From contig NZ_CP016172.1 of NCBI RefSeq assembly GCF_001676725.1, positions 3,100,001 to 3,164,000 of the forward strand: a stretch of 64,000 nt of DNA. The letters run 5' to 3'. Within the stretch, counting starts at the first letter, position 1. Each line of letters starts with the position of its first letter. The notes beneath the pieces are model-generated. The model was not told where the DNA came from, ran no database searches, and was given only the letters and a program-made list of their open reading frames with translations. Positions 43,496 to 53,444 of this stretch are shown here, piece after piece. The position numbers were made by a program, and so were the translations under genes. The DNA comes from Bordetella flabilis (GTDB lineage: Bacteria > Pseudomonadota > Gammaproteobacteria > Burkholderiales > Burkholderiaceae_B).

Positions 43496-44638
43496 GTGGA
43501 ATTCGGATTGACGAGCGACCAGGTCGCAATGCGCGACCACGTGCGCGCACTGCTGGACGACGTGTGCAGCATGGAATACGCGGCACGGTGCGACGAGACG
43601 ATGACGCCTCCCCGCGAGGCCTTCGAGGCACTGGCCCGCAACGGCTGGCTGGGACTGATCGCACCGGAGGAATACGGCGGCGCCGGCGCCGCGCCCACCG
43701 ACCTGGCCCTGCTGCTGGAGGAAACCGGCAACCACTTCGAGGAACTCGGCCTGTGGCTGTTCCGCAATTTCACCTACGGCTGCTATGCCATCCTCAAGCA
43801 TGGCACCGACGAACAGAAGCGGCGCATCGTGCCGGGTGTGGTCAAGGGCGAGCTGTCCTTCGCCTTCGCCCTGACCGAACCGGATTCGGGCTCGGATGCC
43901 GCTGCGCTGCAAACCCGGGCCGTCGCCGATGGCGACCACTTCGTCATCAACGGCCGCAAGGTGTTCACCTCGGGAATGGACATCGCGGACTATGTGCTGC
44001 TTGCCCTGCGCACCAGCGACCTGGGCAAGAAGCAGCTTGGCATCAGCACCTTCGTGGTCGACACCCGGCTTCCCGGCATCGAGATCCGCAAGATCCCCAC
44101 GCTGGGCCAGCATGCCATCGGCACGACGGAAGTGACTTACACCGACGTCCGGGTGCCGCGCAGCGCCGTGCTCGGCGAGCTGGACAAAGGGTGGGCCATT
44201 TGCGAAGACACGCTGCGCTACGAACGGCTGTGCCTGTCGGCCGCCCGCATCGGCGCCGCCCGCCGCGCGTTCGAGTTCGCCCTGGACTACGCCAAAACCC
44301 GCCATCAATTCGGCAAGCCGATCGGCAGCTTCCAGGTGACGCAACACAAATTCGCCGACATGAAGGTCATGCTGGATGTCGCACAGACCATGATCCGCCG
44401 CTATGCATGGCTGATGGAAAACCAGCAGGCCGAACGCGCCGACACCGCGGTCCTCAAGTACTACGTGGGCGAATCGTACAAGACGATCTCCGACATGTGC
44501 CTGCAGATCCTCGGCGGCTATGGCTATTGCATGGAATACCCGATGCAGCGCTTCTTCCGCGATTCGCGCCTGGCAACCATCGGCGGCGGGACTTCTGAAA
44601 TACAGAAAAACATCATTGCCGCAACGCTCGGCCTTTGA
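43496..44638 (+). CDS. Acyl-CoA dehydrogenase
   Basis: 380 residues from a GTG at 43496, preceded by AAGGA; an upstream TTG at 43409 would add an unusual tail and overlap an operator. The N-terminal helical domain starts VEFGLTSDQVAMRDH. FALTEPDSGSDAA and the FAD-binding YAKTRHQFGKPIGSFQVTQH are typical, with LQILGGYGYCMEYPMQRFFRD at the end. It introduces a 2,3-double bond into an acyl-CoA, passing electrons to ETF. It is followed by a Bug gene after 54 bases. Confidence 0.92.
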   Translation: MEFGLTSDQVAMRDHVRALLDDVCSMEYAARCDETMTPPREAFEALARNGWLGLIAPEEYGGAGAAPTDLALLLEETGNHFEELGLWLFRNFTYGCYAILKHGTDEQKRRIVPGVVKGELSFAFALTEPDSGSDAAALQTRAVADGDHFVINGRKVFTSGMDIADYVLLALRTSDLGKKQLGISTFVVDTRLPGIEIRKIPTLGQHAIGTTEVTYTDVRVPRSAVLGELDKGWAICEDTLRYERLCLSAARIGAARRAFEFALDYAKTRHQFGKPIGSFQVTQHKFADMKVMLDVAQTMIRRYAWLMENQQAERADTAVLKYYVGESYKTISDMCLQILGGYGYCMEYPMQRFFRDSRLATIGGGTSEIQKNIIAATLGL

Positions 44639-44692
44639 TCAACAGCAGCCCGCAGAGGCTGCCGGACGATTCGATGATGGGTGGAGACAACC

Positions 44693-45658
44693 ATGACCAG
44701 ACGAAGATTCCTGGCGGCAGCCCTGCTGGGTGCGGCCTCACCGCTATGGGCCGGCGCGGCCGAGCCCTACCCGGCCCGGCCGCTCAAGTTCGTGGTGAAC
44801 TTTCCTCCGGGCGGCGCGGCCGACACCATGGCGCGCATACTGGGGCAGAAACTCGGCGAGGCCCTGGGCCAGGCGGTGGTGGTCGAAAACCATGCCGGGG
44901 CAGGCGGCGCGGTGGGCATGATCTACGCCAGCCGGCAAGCACCGGACGGATATACCTTCGCCCTGGGGACGCTGGGGTCCGCCATTACGCAACCGCTGAT
45001 CTCGGCCACCTCGTATGACATGTCCAGGGACTTCACGCCGGTATCGCTGATCGCGACCGGGCCCGCGCTGGTGGTCACCAGCGGCGCGTCTCCCTACAAG
45101 AGCCTGGCCGATATCGTGGCCGCCGCCAGGGCCAACCCTGGCAAGCTGAATTACGGCTCCGGTGGCATCGGGACTTTCGCGCACTTGTGGGGCGCCATGC
45201 TGAACGACACCGCGGGAATCAAGATCACGCACGTGCCCTACAAGGGTGGCGGCCAGGCATTGAACGATGTGCTGGCCAACCGGCTCGACATGATCGCCGT
45301 CGATCCGCCGGCGGCCCTGCCGCATATCCGGTCCGGCGCGCTGCGCGCCGTGGCGTACACCGGCGCGAGCCGCAATCCGCGCTTCGCCGCCATCCCGACG
45401 GTGGGCGAAGTGGGCTATCAGGCACTTACCGGGGCAAACTGCTGGAGCGTCTGGATGCCCGCCCGCGTACCCGCGGCGGTGATCGCGACCTTCCAGCAGG
45501 CCCTGGCCAGGGCGATGAACGACCCCGCGCTGCGAGCGCGTTTCGTCGAACTGGGCGCGGAGCCCATGCACACCACGCCCGAAGAACTGCGCCAGTACGT
45601 CGCCACGGAAAGCGCCAAGTACCGCCGCGTAATCCAGGAGCAAGGCATCAGGGCCTGA
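44693..45658 (+). CDS. Bug/TctC family receptor
   Basis: 321 residues from the ATG at 44693, with GGAGA upstream; a GTG at 44681 is in frame. The signal TRRRFLAAALLGAASPLW has a twin-arginine start but is short; cleavage is near GAAEP. YPARPLKFVVNFPPGGAADTMAR, VGMIYASRQAPDGYT and HVPYKGGGQAL are Bug motifs. It is in one transcript with the acyl-CoA dehydrogenase and converges on a tctA gene 20 bases away. It may supply that permease, but the opposite orientation makes this uncertain. Confidence 0.92.
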   Translation: MTRRRFLAAALLGAASPLWAGAAEPYPARPLKFVVNFPPGGAADTMARILGQKLGEALGQAVVVENHAGAGGAVGMIYASRQAPDGYTFALGTLGSAITQPLISATSYDMSRDFTPVSLIATGPALVVTSGASPYKSLADIVAAARANPGKLNYGSGGIGTFAHLWGAMLNDTAGIKITHVPYKGGGQALNDVLANRLDMIAVDPPAALPHIRSGALRAVAYTGASRNPRFAAIPTVGEVGYQALTGANCWSVWMPARVPAAVIATFQQALARAMNDPALRARFVELGAEPMHTTPEELRQYVATESAKYRRVIQEQGIRA

Positions 45659-45678
45659 GTTACCGCGACTTCGAGCCC

Positions 45679-47187
45679 TTAGCCCGCTTCTTCGACAAAG
45701 GCTTCGGAACGCGTCCGGCGTATCGAAGGCAGGGCCACGATCAGCACCAGCGCGGCGGCCGCGCCGAGCAGCCCGGCCGACAGCGGCCGGTCGATGAAGG
45801 TGCCGAAATCGCCACGTGACAACAGCAGCGCACGGCGGAAGTTCTCTTCCATCATCGGTCCGAGCACCAGCCCCAGCAGCAAGGGCGCGCCTTCGCACTT
45901 GAGCTTGTACCAGACATAGCCGACCACCCCGAATACAGCCGTCACCAGGATGTCGAATACGTTGTAGTTCAAGGAATAAACGCCGATGGTGCAGAAGATG
46001 ATGATCGCGGGAAACAGCACACGGTAGGGAACGCGCAGCAGCTTGACCCAGATGCCGATCAGCGGCAGGTTCAGCACGACCAGCATCAGGTTGCCGATCC
46101 ACATCGAGGCGATCAGGCCCCAGAACAGGTCGGGATGGCTGGACATCACCTGCGGGCCGGGCTGGATGTTATGGATCGTCATGGCGCCCACCATCAGGGC
46201 CATGACCGCGTTGCCCGGAATACCCAGGGTCAGCAGGGGAATGAACGAGGTCTGCGCCCCGGCATTGTTGGCCGACTCCGGGCCGGCGAGACCGGCGGGA
46301 TGGCCTTTGCCGAACCGTTCGGGGTTTTTACTGATCTTCTTTTCAAGGGTGTACGAGGCGAATGCCGACAGCACCGAACCGCCGCCGGGCAGGATGCCCA
46401 GGCAGGATCCCAGCGCCGTCCCGCGCAGGATGGCGGGCGCGGCCTCGCGCAGCTCCTGGCGGTTCGGATAGAGCGAGCCCACCTTGTCGGCGATGCTGAC
46501 GCGGTTTTCCTTCTGCTCCAGGTTGGAGAGGATTTCCGAAAAGCCGAACACGCCCATGGCGACGATCGCGAAATTGATGCCGTCCTGCAGCTCCGGAATG
46601 CCGAAGTCATAGCGCGCGACGCCGGAATTGACATCGGTGCCGACCATGCCGAGCAACAGGCCCAGCACGATCATCGCGATGGCCTTCAGCAGCGAACCCG
46701 ACGCCAGCACCACCGCGCCCACCAGGCCCAGCGTCATCAGCGAGAAATACTCGGCCGGTCCGAATAAAAAGGCCACCTCCGCCAGTGGGGGCGCGAAGGC
46801 GGCGATAACCATGGTGGCCACGCTGCCCGCGAAGAACGACCCCATTGCGGCCAGGGCCAGGGCCGCTCCCGCGCGGCCGTTGCGGGCCATCTGGTGTCCA
46901 TCCAGTGTCGTCACCACTGCCGAAGTCTCGCCCGGCAGGTTGACCAGTATCGCGGTGGTGGACCCGCCGTATTGCGTGCCGTAATAGATGCCCGCCAGCA
47001 TGATGAGGCCTGCGATGGGCGGCAGCACATAGGTGATCGGCAGCAGCATCGCGATGGTCGGGACCGGGCCCAACCCGGGCAGCACACCCACCAGCGTGCC
47101 CAGGATGCAGCCGAGCAAGGCATACAGCAGATTTTCCGGCGAGAAAGCCACCGAAAAGCCGAGTGCCAGATGATCCCAAAGTTCCAT
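45679..47187 (-). CDS. tctA: TctA-type tripartite tricarboxylate transporter permease
   Basis: 502 residues, about twelve helices. GVLPGLGPVPTIAMLLPITY and the repeat-related GILPGGGSVLSAFASYTLE are the two GxxPGxG signatures of TctA, the large membrane subunit. YGGSTTAILVNLPGE is also conserved. No small TctB subunit is adjacent and no Bug gene shares the transcript, so it must recruit receptors and TctB from elsewhere. The symbol is by family. Bug receptors at other sites in the window are candidate partners. Confidence 0.92.
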   Translation of the reverse strand: MELWDHLALGFSVAFSPENLLYALLGCILGTLVGVLPGLGPVPTIAMLLPITYVLPPIAGLIMLAGIYYGTQYGGSTTAILVNLPGETSAVVTTLDGHQMARNGRAGAALALAAMGSFFAGSVATMVIAAFAPPLAEVAFLFGPAEYFSLMTLGLVGAVVLASGSLLKAIAMIVLGLLLGMVGTDVNSGVARYDFGIPELQDGINFAIVAMGVFGFSEILSNLEQKENRVSIADKVGSLYPNRQELREAAPAILRGTALGSCLGILPGGGSVLSAFASYTLEKKISKNPERFGKGHPAGLAGPESANNAGAQTSFIPLLTLGIPGNAVMALMVGAMTIHNIQPGPQVMSSHPDLFWGLIASMWIGNLMLVVLNLPLIGIWVKLLRVPYRVLFPAIIIFCTIGVYSLNYNVFDILVTAVFGVVGYVWYKLKCEGAPLLLGLVLGPMMEENFRRALLLSRGDFGTFIDRPLSAGLLGAAAALVLIVALPSIRRTRSEAFVEEAG

Positions 47188-47443
47188 GGTGACTGCGCCC
47201 TCCTACATAGGCTGTGCGTCGAACCGGCATCGGCGCCGCGCCACCCGCCCGGGCGACATCACACACTGACAGCGGATTGAAAAGAAGCTGTCGCGAATCT
47301 TACCGACGGCTGTCGTGCGGGACTATTAGGGATACCTCGTAGTACGATATATTTTTTTGCGTTTCCCTTCTTCGTTTCCCTTCGTCCCATCGCAGCTCGC
47401 CATCCGCGTGTTGGCACCCCATATCGATCACCAGGAACCATCC
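47188..47443. promoter_or_regulatory. Divergent promoter region of tctA and the CLC channel gene
   Basis: 256 bases between divergent genes. An AT-rich stretch with TACGATATATTTTTTTG (47343-47359) probably holds the plus-strand promoter. No repeat or RNA element seen. Confidence 0.35.
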
Positions 47444-49246
47444 GTGCACGGAGATAAATCAAAGGGCGACTTCGCCGCCAACGCGCGTTTGCTGCGCATC
47501 GCCGTCATCGCCGCCGTCATCGGCATGCTCAGCACCTTCACGGCCTATTGCCTGCTCAAGCTCATCAGCTTTTTCACCAACCTGTTTTTCTTCGGCGTGC
47601 TGTCGTTCGAGCACCGGTCTCCGGCGGAAAACACACTGGGACTGTGGGTCATCGCGATTCCCGCGCTGGGCGGACTCATCATCGGCCTGATCGCGCGCTT
47701 CGGCACGGAGAAGATACGCGGCCACGGCATTCCGGAGGCCATCGAGGCGATCCTGTTCGGCAAAAGCAAGATGTCGCCGAAGGTGGCGGTGCTCAAGCCC
47801 CTGTCGTCGGCGATTGCCATCGGCAGCGGCGGCCCGTTCGGCGCCGAAGGTCCGATCATCATGACGGGCGGTGCGATCGGTTCGCTTATTGCGCAGCACT
47901 TTCACCTGACCAGCGCGGAACGCAAGACCTTGCTGGTGGCCGGTGCGGTCGCCGGCATGACGGCCGTTTTCGGCACACCGATCGCGGCCGTGATGCTGGC
48001 GGTCGAGCTGCTGCTGTTCGAACTGCGGCCGCGCAGTTTCCTGCCCGTGGCCATCGCCTGCGCGGTGGCCGGCTTCGTGCGCCCGCTGGTGCTGGAAGGC
48101 GGCGCCCTCTTCCCCCTGCAGACCGAGGTGCTGGGCCCGGTCGGCCTGCTCTCCTGCGCGGTCGCCGGCGTGCTGGCCGGGGCGATGTCCTGGGGCCTGT
48201 CGACCTCCCTGTACAAGGTGGAGGACCTTTTCGGCAAGCTGCCGTTCCACTGGATGTGGTGGCCGGCGCTGGGAGGACTGGCCATCGGCATCGGCGGTTT
48301 TTTCCAGCCGCGGGCCCTGGGCGTCGGCTACGACGTCATCGGCGACCTGCTGCACAATCACCTGGCGGTGGGGGTCGTGATCGGGTTGATCCTGGTCAAG
48401 GCCGTCATCTGGGTCATCTCCCTGGCGTCCGGGACCTCGGGCGGCGTGCTGGCGCCCTTGCTGATGATGGGCGCCGCGCTGGGCGCGGTACTGGGACCGA
48501 TCATGCCGGGCGGCGAACCCGCCCTCTGGCCCATGGTGTTCATGGCCGCCACGCTGGGCGGTATGATGCGCGCGCCCATCATGGCGGTTCTCTTCGCCTT
48601 CGAGCTGACGCACGACATCAATGCCCTGCTCCCCCTGCTGACGGCATCGTCATGCGCCTACGGGTTCACGGTGCTGGTCATGCGGCGCTCCATCCTGACG
48701 GAAAAAATCGCGCGGCGTGGCTATCACATCTACCGCGAATACGGCATCGACCCGCTGGAGCGCCACTTCGTGAGCGAAGTGATGACGGCGCAAGTGCAGA
48801 CCATCGACGCGGAAACGCCGGTCGGCACCGCGCTGGAGATGCAATTCGGCCCGGCACAGACGCACCGCGCCTACCCCGTGGTGCGCGACGGCGCGCTGGT
48901 AGGCATGATCGACAAGGCGGCCCTGCTGGCGGGTATCCAGAATCCGGCGGTTCGGACCATGGGCGATCTGTTCGGCGCCAATGTGCCCATCATGGCCCTG
49001 CCCGGCGAAACCTGCCGAGTCGTAGCCAACCGGCTCGCCGTGCACGGGCTCGAACGCTTGCCGGTAGTCGATGACGCGCAGTCGCGCCGCCTCGCCGGCA
49101 TGATCAGCCGCAGCGACCTGGTCAAGCCGTCCCTGGCGTTCTCAGAAGAGGAAGACCGCTTCGAAACCTTGCGCCGGACTCCGCTGCATGCGCTGCGACA
49201 ACGGCTGGCCAAGGCGCGGCGGGGCGAGGACCGCATCGCCAGCTGA
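47444..49246 (+). CDS. CLC-type chloride channel/antiporter with CBS pair
   Basis: 600 residues from a GTG with AGGA eight bases upstream. CLC signatures: GHGIPEAIEAI (GxGIP), GSGGPFGAEGPIIMTG with the gating glutamate, and GTSGGVLAPLLMMG (third selectivity motif). About ten or more helices are followed by a C-terminal CBS pair (about 460-585) with MTAQVQTIDAETPVGTAL and LERLPVVDDAQSRRLAGMISRSDL. It moves chloride across the inner membrane, probably regulated by nucleotides binding the CBS domains. The ion and coupling mechanism is inferred from family. Confidence 0.9.
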   Translation: MHGDKSKGDFAANARLLRIAVIAAVIGMLSTFTAYCLLKLISFFTNLFFFGVLSFEHRSPAENTLGLWVIAIPALGGLIIGLIARFGTEKIRGHGIPEAIEAILFGKSKMSPKVAVLKPLSSAIAIGSGGPFGAEGPIIMTGGAIGSLIAQHFHLTSAERKTLLVAGAVAGMTAVFGTPIAAVMLAVELLLFELRPRSFLPVAIACAVAGFVRPLVLEGGALFPLQTEVLGPVGLLSCAVAGVLAGAMSWGLSTSLYKVEDLFGKLPFHWMWWPALGGLAIGIGGFFQPRALGVGYDVIGDLLHNHLAVGVVIGLILVKAVIWVISLASGTSGGVLAPLLMMGAALGAVLGPIMPGGEPALWPMVFMAATLGGMMRAPIMAVLFAFELTHDINALLPLLTASSCAYGFTVLVMRRSILTEKIARRGYHIYREYGIDPLERHFVSEVMTAQVQTIDAETPVGTALEMQFGPAQTHRAYPVVRDGALVGMIDKAALLAGIQNPAVRTMGDLFGANVPIMALPGETCRVVANRLAVHGLERLPVVDDAQSRRLAGMISRSDLVKPSLAFSEEEDRFETLRRTPLHALRQRLAKARRGEDRIAS

Positions 49247-49348
49247 ACACCGCCGTGCCGTCCGCTCCGCTTACGGCAAGGTCTTCCAGATCGGCAGCAA
49301 CCCGTTTCAACTAATATGGTGGGTTAACGCGGGTTGACCGAGGAAGCC

Positions 49349-50875
49349 ATGAGCACGGAACAAGGTCCAGACGATATCCACAACGAAGATCCGCCACGTA
49401 TTTCGACGGGAGATCGCGGCCTTGACGATATCCTGAATGGCGGATTCGATCCGGACCGGATGTACCTGTACGAGGGCAATCCCGGCACGGGCAAGACGAC
49501 ACTGGCCATGCAGTTTCTGCTGGAAGGCGCGCGGCGTGGGGAAAGCGTCCTGTATATCGCCCTATCGGAAACCCGCCGGGAGCTGGATCTGGTGGCCAAA
49601 CGCCACGGATGGACACTGGACGGCATACAGATCTTCGAACTCGTTTCGCTTGAAACAGCCTTGAATCCCGACCGCGAGCTGACGGTGCTGCATCCCGCGG
49701 AGATGGAACTTAGCGAGACCACCAAACTCATTCTTGACAAGGTCGAGGCCATCAATCCCTCACGGGTAGTGCTGGACAGTCTTTCCGAATTGCGCCTGCT
49801 GGCCCAGGGTCCGTTGCGCTATCGTCGCCAGGTGCTGGCCCTGAAGCATTTTTTCGCCAGCCGCAGCTGCGCGGTCGTGCTGCTGGACGACCTCGCGTCC
49901 CGGGACGACGACCTGCAGCTTCATTCGATTTCGCATGGTGTCGTCGTGCTGGAGCAATTGGCCGTCGACTATGGCGCCCAACGACGCCGCCTGCGCGTGA
50001 TGAAGATGCGCGGCATCGACTACCGGGGCGGCTACCACGATTTCACGATCAAGAAAGGTGGCCTGTCCATCTACCCGCGTCTCGTGGCAGCGGAGCACCA
50101 CAAGAGCTTTGCCGTGGAGAAGATGTCCAGCGGCAATGCGGAACTCGATACCCTACTGGGCGGCGGCCTGGAACGGGGCACCAATGCGCTCATCATCGGC
50201 GCGGCGGGCGTCGGGAAGTCGTCACTGGCCCTCACGTATGCCCTGGCGGCCGCCCAGCGGAACGAACATGTGGCGTTCTTTGCCTTCGACGAAGGTCGCG
50301 GCACGCTCGAAAGCCGCGCCGGCACGCTGGGCATGGCGCTGCAGCCGGCAATGGAGAAAGGCCGGCTACGGATTCAGCAGATCGATCCGGCCGAGCTTTC
50401 GCCGGGCGAATTCGCTTCCATCGTCCGCCGCAGCGTCGATGTCGACGGCGCACGGGTCGTGGTCATCGATAGCTTGAACGGCTACTTGAACGCGATGCCC
50501 GATGGCCGGTTCCTTATCCTCCAGATGCATGAGCTGCTGAGTTACCTGGGCCAACAAGGCGTCCTGACGATACTGGTTCTTGCCCAGCACGGGCTGGTGG
50601 GTCCCATGGACACCCCGCTCGATATCAGCTATCTGAGCGATTCCGTCATCATGCTGCGCTATTTCGAATACGCCGGCCAAGTGCGCCGCGCGCTGTCGGT
50701 GGTGAAGAAACGCAGCGGGGACCATGAACACACGATCCGCGAATTCAAGCTTTCGCCGCGCGGGCTGAGGGTGGGGCCGCCACTGACCGCCTTCAGCGGC
50801 GTACTGTCCGGAACACCGCAGTACACGGGGGACGACCGGCCGCTCATGCCCGGGGAGAACGATGGGCATGCCTGA
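49349..50875 (+). CDS. KaiC-like RecA-fold ATPase
   Basis: 508 residues from the ATG at 49349; AGGAAG is adjacent. Two KaiC domains: CI with Walker A GNPGTGKTT (43-51) and VVLDSLSELRLL, CII with GAAGVGKSS (284-292) and VVVIDSLNGYLN. The CI domain has SETRRE and the CII domain DEGRGTLES in the catalytic region. No kaiA or kaiB is nearby, so this is the standalone group of proteobacterial KaiC homologues without a demonstrated clock. It overlaps the downstream hybrid kinase gene by 14 bases, suggesting a common signalling function. Confidence 0.9.
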   Translation: MSTEQGPDDIHNEDPPRISTGDRGLDDILNGGFDPDRMYLYEGNPGTGKTTLAMQFLLEGARRGESVLYIALSETRRELDLVAKRHGWTLDGIQIFELVSLETALNPDRELTVLHPAEMELSETTKLILDKVEAINPSRVVLDSLSELRLLAQGPLRYRRQVLALKHFFASRSCAVVLLDDLASRDDDLQLHSISHGVVVLEQLAVDYGAQRRRLRVMKMRGIDYRGGYHDFTIKKGGLSIYPRLVAAEHHKSFAVEKMSSGNAELDTLLGGGLERGTNALIIGAAGVGKSSLALTYALAAAQRNEHVAFFAFDEGRGTLESRAGTLGMALQPAMEKGRLRIQQIDPAELSPGEFASIVRRSVDVDGARVVVIDSLNGYLNAMPDGRFLILQMHELLSYLGQQGVLTILVLAQHGLVGPMDTPLDISYLSDSVIMLRYFEYAGQVRRALSVVKKRSGDHEHTIREFKLSPRGLRVGPPLTAFSGVLSGTPQYTGDDRPLMPGENDGHA

Positions 50876-52568
50876 ATCGGGCGAAGGCCGCGTCCTGGTC
50901 CATGCGCCCATCGGTCGTGACGGCGCGGCGTGCGTCGAATTGCTGCGCCGCGGCGGACTGGACGCGAAGGCCTGCGCGAGCGTGGACGAACTGCTGGCGG
51001 AAGCGGATGCCGGCGTGCTGGTCGTCTGCATGACCGAGGAGGCCCTGTTCGGCAAGAACCTCGCCGAGGTCGCGGCCTGGGTGGCGAACCAGCCGGCGTG
51101 GTCCGACCTCCCTTTCGTGGTCCTGACCAGCCGTGTCGAACAGCCGGCGGTGGCCGCCTGGCGCGAGAAGATGGTGACAGCGCTGGGCAACGTGTCCTTG
51201 CTGGAGCGCCCCGTGCAAAGCCTTGCCCTTTCGACGATGGTGCGCACCGCCGCGCGCGCGCGGGTGCGGCAATATCAGGTCAAGGCTCTCCTGCAATCGC
51301 AGGAGAACGCCGCCGCGGTCCTGGAGGACACGGTCAGGGCAAGAACCGAGCAACTGGAAAACGCCAACAGGGAATTGCGCCACCAGATGGCCGAACGCGC
51401 ACAGGTCGAGGAAACCCTGCGGCAGGCCCAGAAGCTGGAAGTCCTGGGCCAATTGACCGGCGGCGTGGCGCACGACTTCAATAATCTGCTCATGGTGATC
51501 TCCGGCGGCCTGCAACTGCTGGACAGGCAGGCCGATCCGGAACGGCGGCAGCGTCTGGCCGTGACGATGCAACGCGCCGTCGCGCGGGGTGCCGGGCTGA
51601 CACGGCAGTTGCTGACGTTTGCCAGGCGCCAAACGCTGCAACCTCAGGTGGTGGACCTCGCGCGCCAGATCGGCGGCATGCGTGAAATGCTGGAGCGCAG
51701 CCTGCGCGGCGACATCGACGTGGCGCTGCACGCGGCGCCCGAATCGTGGGCCGTGGAGGTCGATCCTGGCGAACTGGAACTGGTTGTCCTGAACCTGGCC
51801 GTCAATGCGCGCGACGCCATGCCCGGCGGCGGGACAATCGATATCCGCACTGAAAATCTCGCCGACCTCAACGAAGGTGATCTGCGCGGCGACTATGTCT
51901 GCCTGTCGATGACGGACTCCGGGACCGGGATGACACCGGAGGTCAAGGCACGGGTCTTCGAACCTTTCTTCACCACCAAGGACGTCGGCAAGGGCTCCGG
52001 CCTGGGACTGGCGCAGGCTTATGGCTTCGCCCGGCAATCCGGCGGTACCGCTCAGATCATCAGCGAGTGGGGCCAAGGCACCACCGTGCGGCTGCTGCTG
52101 CCGCGCTCGCACAAGGCCGTGGAGACGCCGGCGGAAACATGCCAGAGTCCGGCGCCTGCGCCCGCGCGGGCCGAATTCCATGTGCTGCTGGTCGAGGACG
52201 ACAATGAAGTCGCCGCCTTGACGATGGAGATGCTCATGCAGCTCGGCTATGAAGTTACCCGGACCGCCAGTCCCGCGGCTGCGCTGGGCGCACTGGCGGA
52301 CGGCAGAAGCATCGATGTGGTCTTCTCCGACATCATGATGCCGGGCGGCATGAGCGGGGTGCAATTGGCCCGCGAGATACGCAAGCGCAGGGCGGACTTG
52401 CCGGTGGTGCTGACAACCGGATACCTGGGCAGCGAAGCGCGCGGGGCGGAAGCCGACGGCATCCTGCTGCTGCCCAAGCCCTATCGGATCGAAGACCTGG
52501 GGACGGCGCTCGAGACCGCGCTGGCCCGACGGAGCACGCCTTCCTGGCGCGGCGCGCGCACGTCCTGA
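50862..52568 (+). CDS. Hybrid sensor histidine kinase/response regulator
   Basis: 568 residues; GGGGAGAACG precedes the ATG. A degenerate receiver-like N-terminal domain (about 10-120), a coiled coil (about 140-195), HisKA with H204 in GGVAHDFNNLL, HATPase with N315 and TTKDVGKGSGLGLAQ, and a C-terminal receiver with D490 in VFSDIMMPGGMSG. There are no membrane helices, so it senses in the cytoplasm. Its start lies inside the last codons of the KaiC-like gene, strongly tying the two. KaiC-like proteins are commonly linked with such kinases in this phylum. The input is unknown. Confidence 0.9.
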   Translation: MGMPESGEGRVLVHAPIGRDGAACVELLRRGGLDAKACASVDELLAEADAGVLVVCMTEEALFGKNLAEVAAWVANQPAWSDLPFVVLTSRVEQPAVAAWREKMVTALGNVSLLERPVQSLALSTMVRTAARARVRQYQVKALLQSQENAAAVLEDTVRARTEQLENANRELRHQMAERAQVEETLRQAQKLEVLGQLTGGVAHDFNNLLMVISGGLQLLDRQADPERRQRLAVTMQRAVARGAGLTRQLLTFARRQTLQPQVVDLARQIGGMREMLERSLRGDIDVALHAAPESWAVEVDPGELELVVLNLAVNARDAMPGGGTIDIRTENLADLNEGDLRGDYVCLSMTDSGTGMTPEVKARVFEPFFTTKDVGKGSGLGLAQAYGFARQSGGTAQIISEWGQGTTVRLLLPRSHKAVETPAETCQSPAPAPARAEFHVLLVEDDNEVAALTMEMLMQLGYEVTRTASPAAALGALADGRSIDVVFSDIMMPGGMSGVQLAREIRKRRADLPVVLTTGYLGSEARGAEADGILLLPKPYRIEDLGTALETALARRSTPSWRGARTS

Positions 52569-52584
52569 CCCCCGCGCGTAAAGG

Positions 52585-53304
52585 TCAGTGGTCTGACTTG
52601 AACTGGGCGCCCACGTAGCTGATGTGGCGCGCCATGGCCTGGGCGGCCCGCGCGGCCTGGCCGGCCCGCACCGCCTGGTAGATCGCGTCGTGCTGTTTCA
52701 GCCGGGCGCTGGATCGGGCTCGGGCATGCCGCACGTCCTGGTTCGCGTCGTAGGTATTCAGCGTGATGTGCTCGCGCAACTGGTTGATCACCACCGCGTA
52801 GAACTGCGTCAGCATGAAATTGTGCGAGATCGCGGCCAGCGTCAGGTGAAACTGCGCGTCCGCCAGCGCCTCCGCCGCGACGTCCTGTCGTTGCACGGCT
52901 CGCGCCATGTCGTCGATCACGGCGCCCAGCCTGGCTTTCTCTTCGCCACTGGCGCGGTCCGCGGCGAAGCGGGCCGCGCAGCATTCGAATATCGCCCGGA
53001 ACTCCAGCGTGTCCGCGCGCAGGGCGGGCTGCTCCGCGATCATGCGCAGCCAGCTCGACGCCGGCTCGCTGGGATGCGCGCCCGCGACAAACACGCCACT
53101 GCCGGGGCGTGACTGCAGCAAGCCGCGCGCAATCAGCCTTTGCACCGCTTCGCGCACCGTGGACCGCGATGCGCCGAAGCGCTCGGCCATCGCACGCTCG
53201 GAAGGCAGCCGCGAGCCATCCCGCAACGCCAGTTCGTGCAGCTGGCTTTCCAACTGTTTGGTGACGCGTAGAAGCGCGCTTTCAGGGCGGGTCTGCGGTG
53301 CCAT
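52585..53304 (-). CDS. GntR family regulator with FCD domain (FadR subfamily)
   Basis: 239 residues from the ATG at 53304, with GGAAGG seven bases upstream. Earlier in-frame ATGs (53319 and others up to 53355) would place a palindromic operator inside the coding region. HTH LPSERAMAERFGASRSTVREAVQRL (partly quoted) is followed by an FCD domain with the metal-site residues D/H in DAQFHLTLAAISHNFMLTQ. It diverges from the UxaA-type dehydratase gene and is likely the regulator of that catabolic operon. Confidence 0.88.
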   Translation of the reverse strand: MAPQTRPESALLRVTKQLESQLHELALRDGSRLPSERAMAERFGASRSTVREAVQRLIARGLLQSRPGSGVFVAGAHPSEPASSWLRMIAEQPALRADTLEFRAIFECCAARFAADRASGEEKARLGAVIDDMARAVQRQDVAAEALADAQFHLTLAAISHNFMLTQFYAVVINQLREHITLNTYDANQDVRHARARSSARLKQHDAIYQAVRAGQAARAAQAMARHISYVGAQFKSDH

Positions 53305-53323
53305 ACACATGCCTTCCATCAAC

Positions 53324-53334
53324 TGGTCCGACCA
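53324..53334. promoter_or_regulatory. FadR-type operator
   Basis: TGGTCCGACCA, the TGGT-N3-ACCA palindrome typical of FCD-type GntR regulators. It lies in the divergent gap, 20 bases before the GntR start and 111 before the dehydratase start. Confidence 0.6.
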
Positions 53335-53444
53335 ATTTGCGCCGCCCGGGACCATTCCCGATACTGGCGCCGCTTATTCATGCGGAACCCCGCACCAGGC
53401 CCCTGCCGCATGAACTGCCGCTAGCGTAATCCGGGAGACAAACC

